From Thermoactinospora rubra (GTDB lineage Bacteria; Actinomycetota; Actinomycetes; Streptosporangiales; Streptosporangiaceae): a stretch of 64,000 bases of DNA. Below are positions 1 to 8,778 of the stretch, in pieces. The notes below the pieces were generated by a model. That model searched no databases, was not told the DNA's origin, and saw nothing but the letters and a program-made list of their open reading frames with translations. Made by a program: the position numbers and the translations under genes. The stretch is taken from positions 248,001-312,000 of the forward strand of contig NZ_KZ084325.1 of NCBI RefSeq assembly GCF_002093975.1, in the 5' to 3' direction. Each line of letters begins with the position of its first letter. Position 1 is the stretch's first letter.

Positions 1-1318
1 CCGCCAGGAGGGGACGCGCCCAGCCGGTGGCGATGAGCTGGGTGGCCTCGGCGGTGCGGGCGTATCCGCCGATCAGCATCGCCGCTCCCGCCCGGTGCGC
101 GCGCAGGGCCAGGACCTCGCGGGCGTGGGGGTAGGGCGCGAGCCGCTCGGCGTGCAGGTCGTCGCCGTCGTCCCAGATCACCGCGAGGCCGAGGTCCCGC
201 ACCGGGGCGAACATCGCGGCCCGGGTGCCGACCACGGCCCTGACCTCGCCTCTGAGCACCTTCAGCCAGCGGCGGTAGCGCTCGGCGGGCCCCAGCCCGG
301 CGGTCAGCGCGACGTGCCTGCCGGGGCCGAGGATCTCGGCGAAGGCCTGGTCGGCCAGGGCGACGTCCTTGCCGTCCGGCACGACCACCACGGCGCCGCG
401 CCCGCCCGCCAGCGTCGCGCCCACCGCCTCGGCGATCGGCTCGGCCCACCCTCTGCCCGGCAGGGCGCCCCACACGGCTCTGGGCGCGCGTCCGCGCCGG
501 AGGGCGTCGAGGAAGGAGGCGCTCATGGGATAGTCGGCCCAGTGGGCGGCACTGGGCGGCGGGCTCTCCGCGCCGGGCGACGGGCTCTCCGCGCCCTCCC
601 CGCTGCTCTCCCCGCTCTCTCCGCCGCGGCCCTCGCCGTTGTCCTTGCTGCTGTTCCCGTCTCTGTCCCCGCCGCTGTCTTCGCTGTTGTCCTCGCTGCT
701 GCCCTCGCCGCCGCTCTTCCCGCGATCTCCGTCACGGCCCTTGTCGCGGCCCTCGCGACCGTCCCCGCCGTTGTCCTTGTCGCGGCCCTCGTCGCCGTCT
801 TCGCCGCTGCTCCTGCTGCTCTCCCCGCCGCCGACCTCGCCGCCGGCCTTGTCTTTCCCCTTGCCGCCGTCCTCGCCGACGGTCGCGGATTCGGCCTCCA
901 CCCTGGCGTGCCTGGGTGGGATCGCCAAGCGCAGGACGTCGGCGAGCGTGCCCGCGTAACGGTCGGCCACCGCGCGGGCCAGCCCCGCGATCTCCGGAGT
1001 GAGCACCGGCTCGGGCGAGATCACCCGCTCCAGCGGGACGAGCCTGCCCTCGTGCCCGGTGTCGTCGGCCCGGTCCAGCAGGAAGCCGTCGACGAGCTTG
1101 CCGGCGAACCGCACCCGCACCCGCACGCCCGGCTGGGCGGCCTCGTGCAGGGACTCGGGCACGAGGTAGTCGAACGGCCGGTCCAGGTGAGGAAGCGGGG
1201 TGTCGACCGCCACCCGTGCGACGGGCCGGGACGGAGCCGGGACCGGCGCACCCTTGGCAGGCTTCGCCGCCGCCCCCACCGCCTCCAGCGGGAGCAGGGC
1301 GTCGTCGGTCTCAGGCAC
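1..1318 (-). CDS. priA: Primosome assembly protein PriA, N-terminal part (runs off left edge)
   Basis: Replication-restart protein PriA; about 439 N-terminal residues are present. Residues 25-110 match the PriA 3'-DNA-binding domain (RPFDYLVPE, RVRFAGKLVDGFLLDR) and a winged-helix segment follows (ADRYAGTLADVLRLA). Residues about 145-258 are a long Gly/Ser/Asp/Glu/Lys low-complexity linker; the conserved fold resumes at MSASFLDAL (residue 265). Where helicases have a Walker A loop the sequence reads LPGRGWAEPIAEA, as expected for actinobacterial PriA proteins thought to lack helicase activity. GTG 1318 is the first plausible start; upstream in-frame sequence is Arg-rich and unlike PriA, and no clear ribosome binding site is visible. 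It lies downstream of metK on the same strand. Confidence 0.88.
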   Translation of the reverse strand, partial: MPETDDALLPLEAVGAAAKPAKGAPVPAPSRPVARVAVDTPLPHLDRPFDYLVPESLHEAAQPGVRVRVRFAGKLVDGFLLDRADDTGHEGRLVPLERVISPEPVLTPEIAGLARAVADRYAGTLADVLRLAIPPRHARVEAESATVGEDGGKGKDKAGGEVGGGESSRSSGEDGDEGRDKDNGGDGREGRDKGRDGDRGKSGGEGSSEDNSEDSGGDRDGNSSKDNGEGRGGESGESSGEGAESPSPGAESPPPSAAHWADYPMSASFLDALRRGRAPRAVWGALPGRGWAEPIAEAVGATLAGGRGAVVVVPDGKDVALADQAFAEILGPGRHVALTAGLGPAERYRRWLKVLRGEVRAVVGTRAAMFAPVRDLGLAVIWDDGDDLHAERLAPYPHAREVLALRAHRAGAAMLIGGYARTAEATQLIATGWARPLLA

Positions 1319-1573
1319 GAACCACAGGTCTACCAGATGCCGCCGACGGCGGCGGACGCTTGCCCGCGCCTGTGGACGACTTGGCCGGCAGCGTGACCGG
1401 GCGGCGGCGCGAGTCGGCCGGCACGTGGCTCGGCCGGTCACTGGCCAGGTCGGTCGTGGAATCGGGTCGGCGGCGCGACCCGGTCAAGGGCACGCGAACG
1501 AAACGGACGCCACGCACCCGCAGGGGAACGCGGCGCCCGCCTCCGGACGTCTCCCTTCTGGGAGGTCCCTCCC

Positions 1574-1600
1574 GGAGATCTTGGAGATCTTGGAGATCTC
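1574..1600. repeat. Three tandem 9-bp repeats at the metK stop codon
   Basis: GGAGATCTT is repeated three times head to tail (last copy GGAGATCTC), ending in the metK stop codon. The rest of the 280-base metK-priA gap shows no gene or clear terminator. Confidence 0.8.
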
Positions 1601-2786
1601 AGAGACCGGCTGCCTGGCGCAGGGCCTCGGCCCGGTCGGTCGACTCCCAGGAGAAGCCCTCCCGCCCGAAGTGCCCGTAGGCGGCGGTCTCGGAGTAGAT
1701 CGGCCGCAGCAGGTCGAGGTCGCGGATGATCGCCGCCGGGCGCAGGTCGAACACCTGGAGCACCGCGTCCTGGATGCGCTCCACCGGCACCTGCTCGGTC
1801 CCGAAGGTCTCCACGAACAGGCCCACCGGGTGGGCCTTGCCGATGGCGTAAGCCACCTGCACCTCGCAGCGGTCGGCCAGCCCGGCGGCCACCACGTTCT
1901 TGGCCACCCACCGCATCGCGTACGCGGCCGACCGGTCGACCTTCGAGGGGTCCTTGCCGGAGAAGGCGCCGCCGCCGTGGCGGGCCATGCCGCCGTAGGT
2001 GTCGATGATGATCTTGCGGCCCGTCAGCCCCGCGTCGCCCATGGGACCGCCGATCTCGAAGCGGCCCGTCGGGTTGACCAGCAGCCGGTAGCCCTCGGTC
2101 TGGATGTCGAGGCCCTTGAGCACGTGCTCGACGACGTGCTCGTGGATGTCGGGCGTGAGCATCTCCTTGAGGTCGATCTCCGCCGCGTGCTGGGTGGAGA
2201 CGACGACCGTGTCGAGACGCACCGGCTTGTCGCCGTCGTATTCGATGGTGACCTGGGTCTTGCCGTCCGGGCGCAGGTAGGGCACCACGCCGGACTTGCG
2301 CACCTCGGCGAGCCGCTTGGCCAGCCGGTGGGCCAGCATGATCGGCAGCGGCATCAGCTCGGGGGTCTCGCGGCAGGCGTAGCCGAACATCAGCCCCTGG
2401 TCGCCCGCGCCCTGCCGGTCGAGCTCGTCGCCGATGCCCTCCTCACGGTGCTCGTAGGCGTCGTCGACGCCCTGGGCGATGTCGGGCGACTGCGCGCCGA
2501 TGGACACCGACACGCCGCAGGAGGCTCCGTCGAAACCCTTGTGGGAGGCGTCGTAGCCGATCTCCAGGATCTTCTCCCGGATCAGCGAGGGGATGTCGAC
2601 GTAGGTCTCCGTCGTCACCTCGCCCGCGACGTGGACCTGGCCGGTGGTGATCAACGTCTCGACGGCGACCCGGCTCTTGGGGTCGTCCTTGAGCATGGCG
2701 TCGAGAATCGCGTCACTGATCTGGTCGGCGATCTTGTCCGGGTGGCCCTCGGTGACCGACTCGGAGGTGAAAAGGCGACGGGACAA
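1599..2786 (-). CDS. metK: S-adenosylmethionine synthetase
   Basis: Makes S-adenosylmethionine from methionine and ATP in the cytoplasm. 395 residues, normal family length. The N-terminal ATP/methionine motif [19 protein letters not shown] is intact, as are [12 protein letters not shown] and the glycine-rich loop [16 protein letters not shown]. The start is TTG at 2786, with GAGGAG eight bases upstream; no in-frame ATG gives a better N-terminus. It lies between a hypothetical gene and priA in a leftward block that begins at mihF. No SAM riboswitch was recognised in the short leader. Confidence 0.97.
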   Translation of the reverse strand: MSRRLFTSESVTEGHPDKIADQISDAILDAMLKDDPKSRVAVETLITTGQVHVAGEVTTETYVDIPSLIREKILEIGYDASHKGFDGASCGVSVSIGAQSPDIAQGVDDAYEHREEGIGDELDRQGAGDQGLMFGYACRETPELMPLPIMLAHRLAKRLAEVRKSGVVPYLRPDGKTQVTIEYDGDKPVRLDTVVVSTQHAAEIDLKEMLTPDIHEHVVEHVLKGLDIQTEGYRLLVNPTGRFEIGGPMGDAGLTGRKIIIDTYGGMARHGGGAFSGKDPSKVDRSAAYAMRWVAKNVVAAGLADRCEVQVAYAIGKAHPVGLFVETFGTEQVPVERIQDAVLQVFDLRPAAIIRDLDLLRPIYSETAAYGHFGREGFSWESTDRAEALRQAAGL

Positions 2787-2857
2787 CTCAGTGGCTCCTC
2801 ATGCAGCGGCTGCTGACGGTGTGTGCCTGTGCGGGATGAACGCGGAAGGCTTCGCCG

Positions 2858-2885
2858 AGTGTAGCCTTACCCGGGTCGCTGTCGC
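2858..2885 (-). promoter_or_regulatory. Possible metK promoter
   Basis: On the minus strand GCGACA and TACACT are separated by 16 bases about 70 bases upstream of the metK TTG. The -10 is good and the -35 weak. It would allow metK to be transcribed independently of the upstream genes. Confidence 0.35.
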
Positions 2886-2918
2886 GAAATCGCCCGGGCC
2901 CGGCTCCGCCCGCGGGCA

Positions 2919-3284
2919 TCACAGGTCGGGCAGCGGGTCGGGCGGCAGGGTCTCGGGGGCGAACACCTCGGCGTCGGCGGCGTTGACCACGGCCGCGTAC
3001 TCCTCGTCGAACTCCAGGACCAGCGACCCGAGTTCGATCAGCGGCCCGGTGCCGTACAGGATCGGCCCGAGCCTGGTGGCCCGGGGATGGCTCGCGTAGA
3101 CCGACGTCGGGCGGTCGCTCCTGAGCGTCCGGGTGGCGAGCACGTGGACGGCGCGGTCGGTGACGACCACGAGGAAGCCCGCCATGCCGGGCGGTCCCGT
3201 CGAGAGCGCCGGAAAGACGTAACGGATGTCCTCCTGGCCCAACAGCGTCCTGCATCGCTCTCTCACCGTGGAACTCACCGGCAT
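2919..3284 (-). CDS. Conserved hypothetical protein, 121 aa
   Basis: Not recognised. The product starts MPVSSTVRERCRTLLGQ and contains a hydrophobic beta-rich core (GFLVVVTDRAVHVLATR) followed by an acidic, proline-rich C-terminus. It has no signal peptide or membrane helix. The phrase 'VVVTDRAVHVLATR' resembles small proteins with a PH-like fold, but that is only an impression. ATG 3284 is preferred over the upstream in-frame start (3359) because AAGGGGGA lies just ahead of it. Located between coaBC and metK, same strand. Confidence 0.7.
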   Translation of the reverse strand: MPVSSTVRERCRTLLGQEDIRYVFPALSTGPPGMAGFLVVVTDRAVHVLATRTLRSDRPTSVYASHPRATRLGPILYGTGPLIELGSLVLEFDEEYAAVVNAADAEVFAPETLPPDPLPDL

Positions 3285-3301
3285 GCGTCCCCCTTCGGGC
3301 C

Positions 3302-3331
3302 AAGTATCCGGAGGTGGGCGAAACGCCGCAA
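3302..3331 (-). promoter_or_regulatory. Candidate promoter for the hypothetical gene/metK segment
   Basis: Minus-strand TTGCGG, 18-base spacer, ATACTT; the -10 lies 18 bases before the ATG at 3284. Moderate match only. Confidence 0.4.
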
Positions 3332-3456
3332 CAGGTGATCGGATAAGGCGTATGTCCACATGTCCGGCGAGGACGCCCGGTCTGTCCGGGAGGAGGGCGA
3401 TCGGCCCAGCCGCCCCCGGAGAGCTCGCGACCGGCCGTCCCGGAGCCGGACGCGGG

Positions 3457-4698
3457 TCAGGCCAGCCTGGCCGCCACCAGGTCCCACACCGCGTCGGCCA
3501 CGTCGTCCTTGGGCCCGCGCGGGATCTCCACCGGCTCGCCGCCCGCGACGAGCACCGTCGCCGCGTTGTCCGGCGTGCCGAACGCCAGCCCCCGGCCGAC
3601 CTGGTTGACCACGAGCAGGTCGCACCCCTTGGCCGCGAGCTTGGCCTGGCCGTTGGCCAGCACGTCGTCCGTCTCCGCCGCGAACCCCACGATCACCCTC
3701 GGGTACGGCACAGCCCGCGGCGCCTGCCTGCGGCGCTCGCCGAGCTCGGCCAGGATGTCGGGATTCTTCACCAGCTGGATGGGCTCGGGATCGCCGGACG
3801 ACTTCTTGATCTTCGACTCCCGCGCCTGGGCGGGACGGAAGTCCGCCACGGCGGCGGCCATGACCACCACGTCGGCGCCCGCCGAGGCCGACAGCACCGC
3901 CTCGCGCAGCTCCAGCGCCGACTCGACCCGCACCACCTTGGCCCCGGCCGGGTCGGGCAGGGCGACGTTCGCCGCCACGAGCACGACCTCCGCCCCGCGG
4001 GCCACAGCCGTCCGGGCCAGGGCGTAGCCCTGCAGTCCCGAGGAGCGGTTGCCGATGAAGCGCACCGGGTCGATGGCCTCGCGCGTGCCGCCCGCCGAGA
4101 CGACGACGGTGCGCCCCGCCAGGTCGCGGGGGCGGCCGCGCAGGACGCGCCGGCACACCTCGAAGATCTCGGCCGGGTCGGGCAGCCGCCCGGGGCCGGT
4201 GTCGGCGCCGGTCAGGCGGCCCACGGCTGGGTCGATCACGATGGAGCCGCGCTCGCGCAGCGTCGCGACGTTGGCGCGGGTGGCGGGGTGCTCCCACATC
4301 TCGGTGTGCATCGCCGGCGCGAACACGACCGGGCAGCGCGCGGTGAGCAGCGTGTTGGTGAGCAGGTCGCCCGCCAGGCCGTGGGCGGCCTTGGCCAGGA
4401 TGTCGGCCGTCGCCGGGGCGACCACGACGAGGTCGGCCTCCTGGCCGATCCGCACGTGCGGCACCTCGTGGACGGACTCCCACACGTCGGCGGCCACGGG
4501 ATGGCCGGACAGCGCCGCCCAGGTCGGCTCGCCGACGAAGCGCAGGGCGTCGCGGGTGGGCACGACACGCACGTCGTGCCCGGACTCGGTGAAGAGCCTC
4601 AGCAGCTCGCACGCCTTGTAGGCGGCGATGCCCGCTCCGACGCCCAGCACGACACGCGGGCGGCCCCTGCCGGCGGGCGTGTCGACTGGCGGGGTCAC
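3457..4698 (-). CDS. coaBC: Bifunctional phosphopantothenoylcysteine decarboxylase / phosphopantothenate-cysteine ligase
   Basis: Two consecutive steps of coenzyme A synthesis from 4'-phosphopantothenate. 413 residues. The N-terminal CoaC flavoprotein half (about 14-185) has GAGIAAYKA, APATADILAKAAHG and PAMHTEMW; the PxMNxxMW motif has His for Asn, which I recall from other actinobacterial CoaBC proteins. The C-terminal CoaB half starts near VSAGGTREAIDPVRF and has IGNRSSG and a Lys-rich substrate loop (ESKIKKSSGDPEP). GTG start at 4698. It lies 32 bases downstream of rpoZ in the same transcription unit. Confidence 0.96.
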   Translation of the reverse strand: MTPPVDTPAGRGRPRVVLGVGAGIAAYKACELLRLFTESGHDVRVVPTRDALRFVGEPTWAALSGHPVAADVWESVHEVPHVRIGQEADLVVVAPATADILAKAAHGLAGDLLTNTLLTARCPVVFAPAMHTEMWEHPATRANVATLRERGSIVIDPAVGRLTGADTGPGRLPDPAEIFEVCRRVLRGRPRDLAGRTVVVSAGGTREAIDPVRFIGNRSSGLQGYALARTAVARGAEVVLVAANVALPDPAGAKVVRVESALELREAVLSASAGADVVVMAAAVADFRPAQARESKIKKSSGDPEPIQLVKNPDILAELGERRRQAPRAVPYPRVIVGFAAETDDVLANGQAKLAAKGCDLLVVNQVGRGLAFGTPDNAATVLVAGGEPVEIPRGPKDDVADAVWDLVAARLA

Positions 4699-4730
4699 GT
4701 CGAGCCTGTCCAGCGATGCGTCGCCGAGGC

Positions 4731-5000
4731 TCAGGCCTGGCCCTCGATCGGCTCGGCGGTCAGCAGGCCCTCCGCGATCTCGCGCAGCGCGATGGACAGC
4801 GGCTTTTCCTGGGCGTGCGTCTCCACCAGCGGGCCGACGTACTCCAGAAGGCCCTCGCCGAGCTGGGAGTAGTAGGCGTTGATCTGGCGCGCCCGCTTGG
4901 CGCCCATGATCACCAGGGAGTATTTGCTGTCGACGATGTCGAGCAGCGTGTCGATGGGCGGGTTGGTGATCCCCTCGGCCACGGGGGCAGTGCCTGCCAC
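4731..5000 (-). CDS. rpoZ: RNA polymerase omega subunit
   Basis: Small RNA polymerase assembly subunit, 89 residues. The core reads [19 protein letters not shown] and [14 protein letters not shown], the omega signature that clamps the beta' C-terminus. The frame is open far upstream, but the conserved protein begins here; GTG 5000 (product [10 protein letters not shown]) is chosen with GAGAGG about ten bases upstream. A second GTG 15 bases further in is possible. It starts six bases after the gmk stop, so the two are probably translationally coupled. Confidence 0.93.
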   Translation of the reverse strand: MAGTAPVAEGITNPPIDTLLDIVDSKYSLVIMGAKRARQINAYYSQLGEGLLEYVGPLVETHAQEKPLSIALREIAEGLLTAEPIEGQA

Positions 5001-5005
5001 GTCTG

Positions 5006-5650
5006 TCAGACCTCTCGGTTGGAAACTGGGGTGACCTTCTGAGGGTCGGTCATCAAGGCTATCAGCCTGTGGCACACATCGTGGACGTCGGTGTTGACCA
5101 GCGTCGTGTCGAACTCGGGCTCGGCCGCCATCTCGATCCGCCCGGCCTCCAGGCGGCGTGCGATGACGTCCTCCGGCTCGGTGCCCCGGCCACGCAGCCG
5201 CTTCTCCAGCTCCTCCCACGAGGGCGGGGCCAGGAAGACCAGCAGCGCCTCGGGCATGCTCCGCCGTACCTGGCGGGCGCCCTGCAGGTCGATCTCCAGC
5301 AGGGTGGGGACGCCGCGCGCGAGCCGGTCGAGGACCGGTTGGCGCGGCGTGCCGTAGCGGTTGCCCGCGAACTCGGCCCACTCCAGCAGCTCGCCACGGT
5401 CGACCAGCCGCTGGAACTCCTCGTCGTCGACGAAGAAGTACTCCACCCCGTGGGTCTCGCCCGGCCGGGGCTTCCTGGTCGTCACCGAGACCGACAGCCA
5501 CACCTCGGGGTGGTGGCGCCGGAGCTCGGCGACGACCGTGGACTTGCCGACGCCCGACGGCCCGGACAGCACCGTCAGACGACGCTTCGAAGGCGGGAAG
5601 TCACCGACCTCCATCTGTCCCGCTGTGCCGGACCAGGACCTGTCGGTCAC
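5006..5650 (-). CDS. gmk: Guanylate kinase
   Basis: Phosphorylates GMP to GDP. The P-loop is GPSGVGKST; the GMP-binding region has [18 protein letters not shown] and [15 protein letters not shown]. 214 residues from GTG 5650, which has AGGGGG eight bases upstream; ATG 5614 ([10 protein letters not shown]) is the alternative and loses only 12 residues. Between mihF and rpoZ, the usual actinobacterial order. Confidence 0.95.
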   Translation of the reverse strand: MTDRSWSGTAGQMEVGDFPPSKRRLTVLSGPSGVGKSTVVAELRRHHPEVWLSVSVTTRKPRPGETHGVEYFFVDDEEFQRLVDRGELLEWAEFAGNRYGTPRQPVLDRLARGVPTLLEIDLQGARQVRRSMPEALLVFLAPPSWEELEKRLRGRGTEPEDVIARRLEAGRIEMAAEPEFDTTLVNTDVHDVCHRLIALMTDPQKVTPVSNREV

Positions 5651-5691
5651 TTCCCTACCCCCTGAGACTGCGCGGACGTGTGGATCCGAGA

Positions 5692-6015
5692 TTAGCTCTC
5701 GGAACCGCCGAACTCGCGCTCGAGGGCTGCCCTCTGGTTGGCGCCGAGACCGCGCACGCGGCGCGACTCGGCGATCTGCAGCCGCTCCATCAGCTGCCTG
5801 GCGCGGACCTTGCCGACGCCGGGAAGCGACTCCAGCAGAGCCGACACCTTCATCTTGCCGATGACGTCGTCGGTCTGCCCTTTCTTCAACACCTCGGCCA
5901 GAGCAATCCTGCCGTGCTTGAGATCGTTCTTGACCTCGGCACGCTCTTTTCGGGCCTTGGCAGCCTTCTCCAGAGCTGCCGCGCGTTGCTCGGGGGTCAG
6001 GGGAGGAAGAGCCAC
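5692..6015 (-). CDS. mihF: Actinobacterial integration host factor (mIHF)
   Basis: Nucleoid-associated DNA-binding protein of about 107 residues. The N-terminal charged helix ([18 protein letters not shown]) and the helix-two-turn-helix-like core ([18 protein letters not shown]) are characteristic; it ends [15 protein letters not shown] 6015 has GAGGTG eight bases upstream. First gene of the leftward block mihF-gmk-rpoZ-coaBC. Confidence 0.94.
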   Translation of the reverse strand: MALPPLTPEQRAAALEKAAKARKERAEVKNDLKHGRIALAEVLKKGQTDDVIGKMKVSALLESLPGVGKVRARQLMERLQIAESRRVRGLGANQRAALEREFGGSES

Positions 6016-6453
6016 GCCGGGTCACCTCGAATTTCTGTCGATGTACTCGGTCGGGAAGGGAAACTAGCTGGTCAACGTGTCGTTAGCAACGTCAAGCGGC
6101 GTTTCTCTCATCACAAAATCAACTTCGTCACGGTGAGTGCCCGCATTATTACCGTGGGTCTATCGAATCGCCCTCACTTCCCGTTCTCCGCGCGGCATCC
6201 GGCGGCCGGGCGACCCTCAATTCGCGATGGGCGATTTTTCCGAAACATATTGGGACATAGGCCCGAATCCCGCGGCGCGCCGGGCGTCCGGCTCCGCCAA
6301 AGAAGGCACGCCAAAGAAACACCGGGGCCTAATATCCCGATATATACGGACAAACTAGGCATATCCGGACATGGCGGACTCCCCCGGGAGTGGGGTGCCG
6401 ACCCCTCTCGCGGGGGAGGCGGCGGGACCCGCCACGGCCGGACGATCGGCCGC
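6016..6453. other. Non-coding region upstream of mihF, 438 bases
   Basis: Contrastingly AT-rich for this genome. It holds the mihF promoter and a TTGAC direct repeat (20-base spacing), a T-run (GATTTTTCC near 6230), two GCCAAAGAA direct repeats (6296 and 6310), an AT-rich patch (ATATATACGG near 6340) and a small palindrome ACTCCCCCGGGAGT near 6380. No convincing ORF. Probably divergent regulatory DNA for mihF and the rightward gene at 6454. Confidence 0.5.
6061..6089 (-). promoter_or_regulatory. Candidate mihF promoter
   Basis: Minus-strand TTGCTA, 17-base spacer, TAGTTT, about 46 bases ahead of the mihF GTG. TTGAC occurs twice around the -35, which could be an operator repeat. Confidence 0.5.
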
Positions 6454-6999
6454 ATGGGACTCCAGCAGATCCTGCCACGGTGGCACTTCCGCGAAGTGCA
6501 CCGGACACCGGTCTACGCTTCTCGCGAACAGGTCTTCCGCGCCATCGAGGACCTCACCTGGGCCGAGGTGCCGGTCTTCCGCGCGCTGATGGCGCTGCGC
6601 TTCCCCGGGTCCCGGCGGCGGCCGTCCTCGGCCCGGGTGCTGGACGGCCTGCTGGGCGACGGCTTCGCGGTGCTCGACCGCGACGCGGACGAGATCGTGG
6701 TGGGGACGGTCGCCCGGCTGCCCGGCGGCCGCCGGGTGGCGCTGCCCGCCGGCTCCCCCGGTACGGCGATGCGCGACCTCACCGCGCCGGACCTCGTCAA
6801 GATCGCCATGAGCTTCCGCCTGGCCGGCGCCGAGCTGGTCACCGAGACGCGGGTGCTGGCCACCAGTGCCCGCGCCAGGCTGCTGTTCCGCCCCTACTGG
6901 CTGGTCGTCCGCCTGCCCAGCGGCCTGATCCGGCGCGTGTGGCTGGCGGCCGTCCGCCGCCGCGCCGAGGCGGCATGCTCCGGGCGCCCGCCCGCGTGA
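6454..6999 (+). CDS. Conserved hypothetical protein, SRPBCC-like, 181 aa
   Basis: Resembles an actinobacterial family of uncharacterised single-domain proteins with a START/SRPBCC-like pattern: FREVHRTPVYASREQVFRA at the N-terminus, then DLTWAEVPVFRALMALR, and a C-terminal VTETRVLATSARARLLF followed by a hydrophobic YWLVVRLPSG helix. It would bind a small hydrophobic ligand if the fold assignment is right; substrate unknown. ATG 6454 is chosen because upstream frame sequence is not conserved-looking; the ribosome binding site is weak. Convergent with pyrF. Confidence 0.7.
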   Translation: MGLQQILPRWHFREVHRTPVYASREQVFRAIEDLTWAEVPVFRALMALRFPGSRRRPSSARVLDGLLGDGFAVLDRDADEIVVGTVARLPGGRRVALPAGSPGTAMRDLTAPDLVKIAMSFRLAGAELVTETRVLATSARARLLFRPYWLVVRLPSGLIRRVWLAAVRRRAEAACSGRPPA

Positions 7000-7070
7000 G
7001 CTTCCCGGCGCGACGAGCGCCGCCCGAGACGAACCCGTCCCCCGGCGCCCCTGACGGCCCGGTGTCCGCG

Positions 7071-7775
7071 CTAGCCGGAGCGGGCCGCCAGGCGGCGCAG
7101 CGAGGCCGCGATGGCCGCGGCGGCCGCCCCGGGATCCGGCGCGGCGGTGATGGGCCGGCCGATCACCAGCAGGTCGGCCCCGTCCGCCAGGGCCTGCTCG
7201 GGCGTCGACACCCGGGCCTGGTCCTGCGAGTCCGCCCCGGCCGGCCGTACTCCCGGCGTGATGAGCGTGATGTCCGGCCCGACCTCGGCCCGCACGGAGG
7301 CGACCTCGTGCGGCGAGCACACCAGCGCCGTGGCGCCCGCGGAGACGGCCAGCGTGGCCAGGCGGCGCGCCACGTCGGCGGGCGGTCCGGAAAAGCCCAC
7401 CAGGTCCAGGTCGGCCGCCGACAGCGACGTGAGCACGGTCACCGCGGCGATCTTGGTGTGCGGGGCGGCGTCGACCGCGGCGCGGATCATCGCGGCCCCG
7501 CCCGCCGCGTGGACGGTGAGGATCGAGGGGCGCAGCCGCTGGACCGAGCGGGCGGCCCCCGCGACGGTGTTGGGGATGTCGTGCAGCTTGAGGTCCAGGA
7601 AGATCTGCACGCCGCTGGCGCCCCTGAGGGAGGCGATGATGTCGGGCCCGTAGCGAAGGTAGAGCTCCAGCCCCACCTTGACCGTGCTGACGTGGGGGGT
7701 GACCAGCGCGGCCCAGCGTGCGGCGGTCTCCAGGTCGGGCGCGTCCAGGGCGACGGCGATGGGTGCGGGCGTCAC
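7071..7775 (-). CDS. pyrF: Orotidine 5'-phosphate decarboxylase
   Basis: Last step of UMP synthesis: OMP to UMP plus CO2. 234 residues; catalytic motif DLKLHDIPNT and phosphate-binding ITPGVRPAG and VIGRPIT are present. GTG start at 7775 follows GGAG and overlaps the pyrD stop in GTGA, so the two are translationally coupled. Terminal gene of the leftward pyr operon. Confidence 0.96.
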   Translation of the reverse strand: MTPAPIAVALDAPDLETAARWAALVTPHVSTVKVGLELYLRYGPDIIASLRGASGVQIFLDLKLHDIPNTVAGAARSVQRLRPSILTVHAAGGAAMIRAAVDAAPHTKIAAVTVLTSLSAADLDLVGFSGPPADVARRLATLAVSAGATALVCSPHEVASVRAEVGPDITLITPGVRPAGADSQDQARVSTPEQALADGADLLVIGRPITAAPDPGAAAAAIAASLRRLAARSG

Positions 7776-8740
7776 GGTGTGTTCTCCTCGAGCGGGATCC
7801 GGGGGGAGCTTCCCGGCGGTCGGTGGGCCAGGCCGACGGCGTCGGCCAGCCGCTGGAATCCGCGGGCCTGCAGCAGGTCCTCGAGCTCCCGCTCGATGCG
7901 CAGGCACGCATACGGGTCGTGGAACAGGGCGGTGCCGACGCCGACCGCGCACGCCCCCGCCAGGATGAGCTGGAGGGCGTCCGAACCGCTGAGCACGCCG
8001 CCGACGCCGATCAGGGGGACGCCGGGCAGCGCCTCGTGGACCTGCCACACGCAGCGTACGGCCAGCGGCAGGATGGCCGGGCCGGACAGCCCTCCGGTGA
8101 CCGCGGCCAGCGCCGGCCGCAGGGTGAGGGTGTCGATGCTCATGCCGAGCGGATTGTTGATCATGCACAGGGCGTCGGCTCCGGCGTCGACGCACGCGCG
8201 GGCGACGGCGACGATGTCGGCCACGTCGGGCGACAGCTTGGCGATCACGGGGACGTCGCCGCGCAGGATCGACCGGACCGACGCGACCACCTCGGCGGCG
8301 GCGCCGCCCTCGCGGGCGAAGACGCGGCCGCGGTCCTCAAGGTTGGGGCAGGCCAGGTTGACCTCGACGGCCGTGACCCCGGGGGCGTCGGTGAGGCGGC
8401 GGGCCAGCGCGGAGTACTCCGCCACGGTGCCGCCGCCGATGGACACGATGGTGCGGATGCCGCGCTGCGCCAGCCAGGTCAGGTCGCGCTCGAGAAAGGC
8501 GTCGATGCCCGGCCCCTGCAGGCCGACGGCGTTGAGCAGGCCCGAGGGCGTCTCGGTCATGCGCGGGGTGGGCCGGCCCGCCCGGGGCGCCATCGTGACC
8601 GAGGGCGTGACGAGCGCGCCGAGCCGGTGCAGGTCGAAGAACTGGGCCAGCTCCCGCCCCGATCCCGCGCACCCGGCCGCGGTGAGCACGGGCGTGGCCA
8701 GCTCCACGTGCGCCAGGAAGGTCCGCATGTCAACCGGCAC
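7772..8740 (-). CDS. pyrD: Dihydroorotate dehydrogenase, class 1B catalytic subunit
   Basis: Oxidises dihydroorotate to orotate using FMN. 322 residues. GLQGPGIDAFL and GRPTPRMTETP bind FMN/substrate; NLACPN carries the cysteine used as catalytic base in soluble class 1 enzymes; GVGGVLSGSDA is the phosphate loop. GTG 8740 is chosen over ATG 8728 because GGGGAGG lies eight bases upstream. The adjacent pyrK gene makes this the NAD-linked heteromeric type rather than the membrane quinone-linked class 2 enzyme. Confidence 0.93.
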   Translation of the reverse strand: MPVDMRTFLAHVELATPVLTAAGCAGSGRELAQFFDLHRLGALVTPSVTMAPRAGRPTPRMTETPSGLLNAVGLQGPGIDAFLERDLTWLAQRGIRTIVSIGGGTVAEYSALARRLTDAPGVTAVEVNLACPNLEDRGRVFAREGGAAAEVVASVRSILRGDVPVIAKLSPDVADIVAVARACVDAGADALCMINNPLGMSIDTLTLRPALAAVTGGLSGPAILPLAVRCVWQVHEALPGVPLIGVGGVLSGSDALQLILAGACAVGVGTALFHDPYACLRIERELEDLLQARGFQRLADAVGLAHRPPGSSPRIPLEENTP

Positions 8741-8778
8741 GCCCGCCACCTCCCCGAGCCTCGCCCGGCCCCAGAGGC

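Noticed and set aside
95..1396. 433-aa rightward open frame rich in Ala/Leu/Val
   Set aside because: It is the antisense of priA; the hydrophobic run mirrors the Gly/Ser/Asp/Lys linker codons.
2787..2918. SAM riboswitch upstream of metK
   Set aside because: The leader is short and shows none of the known SAM aptamer cores.
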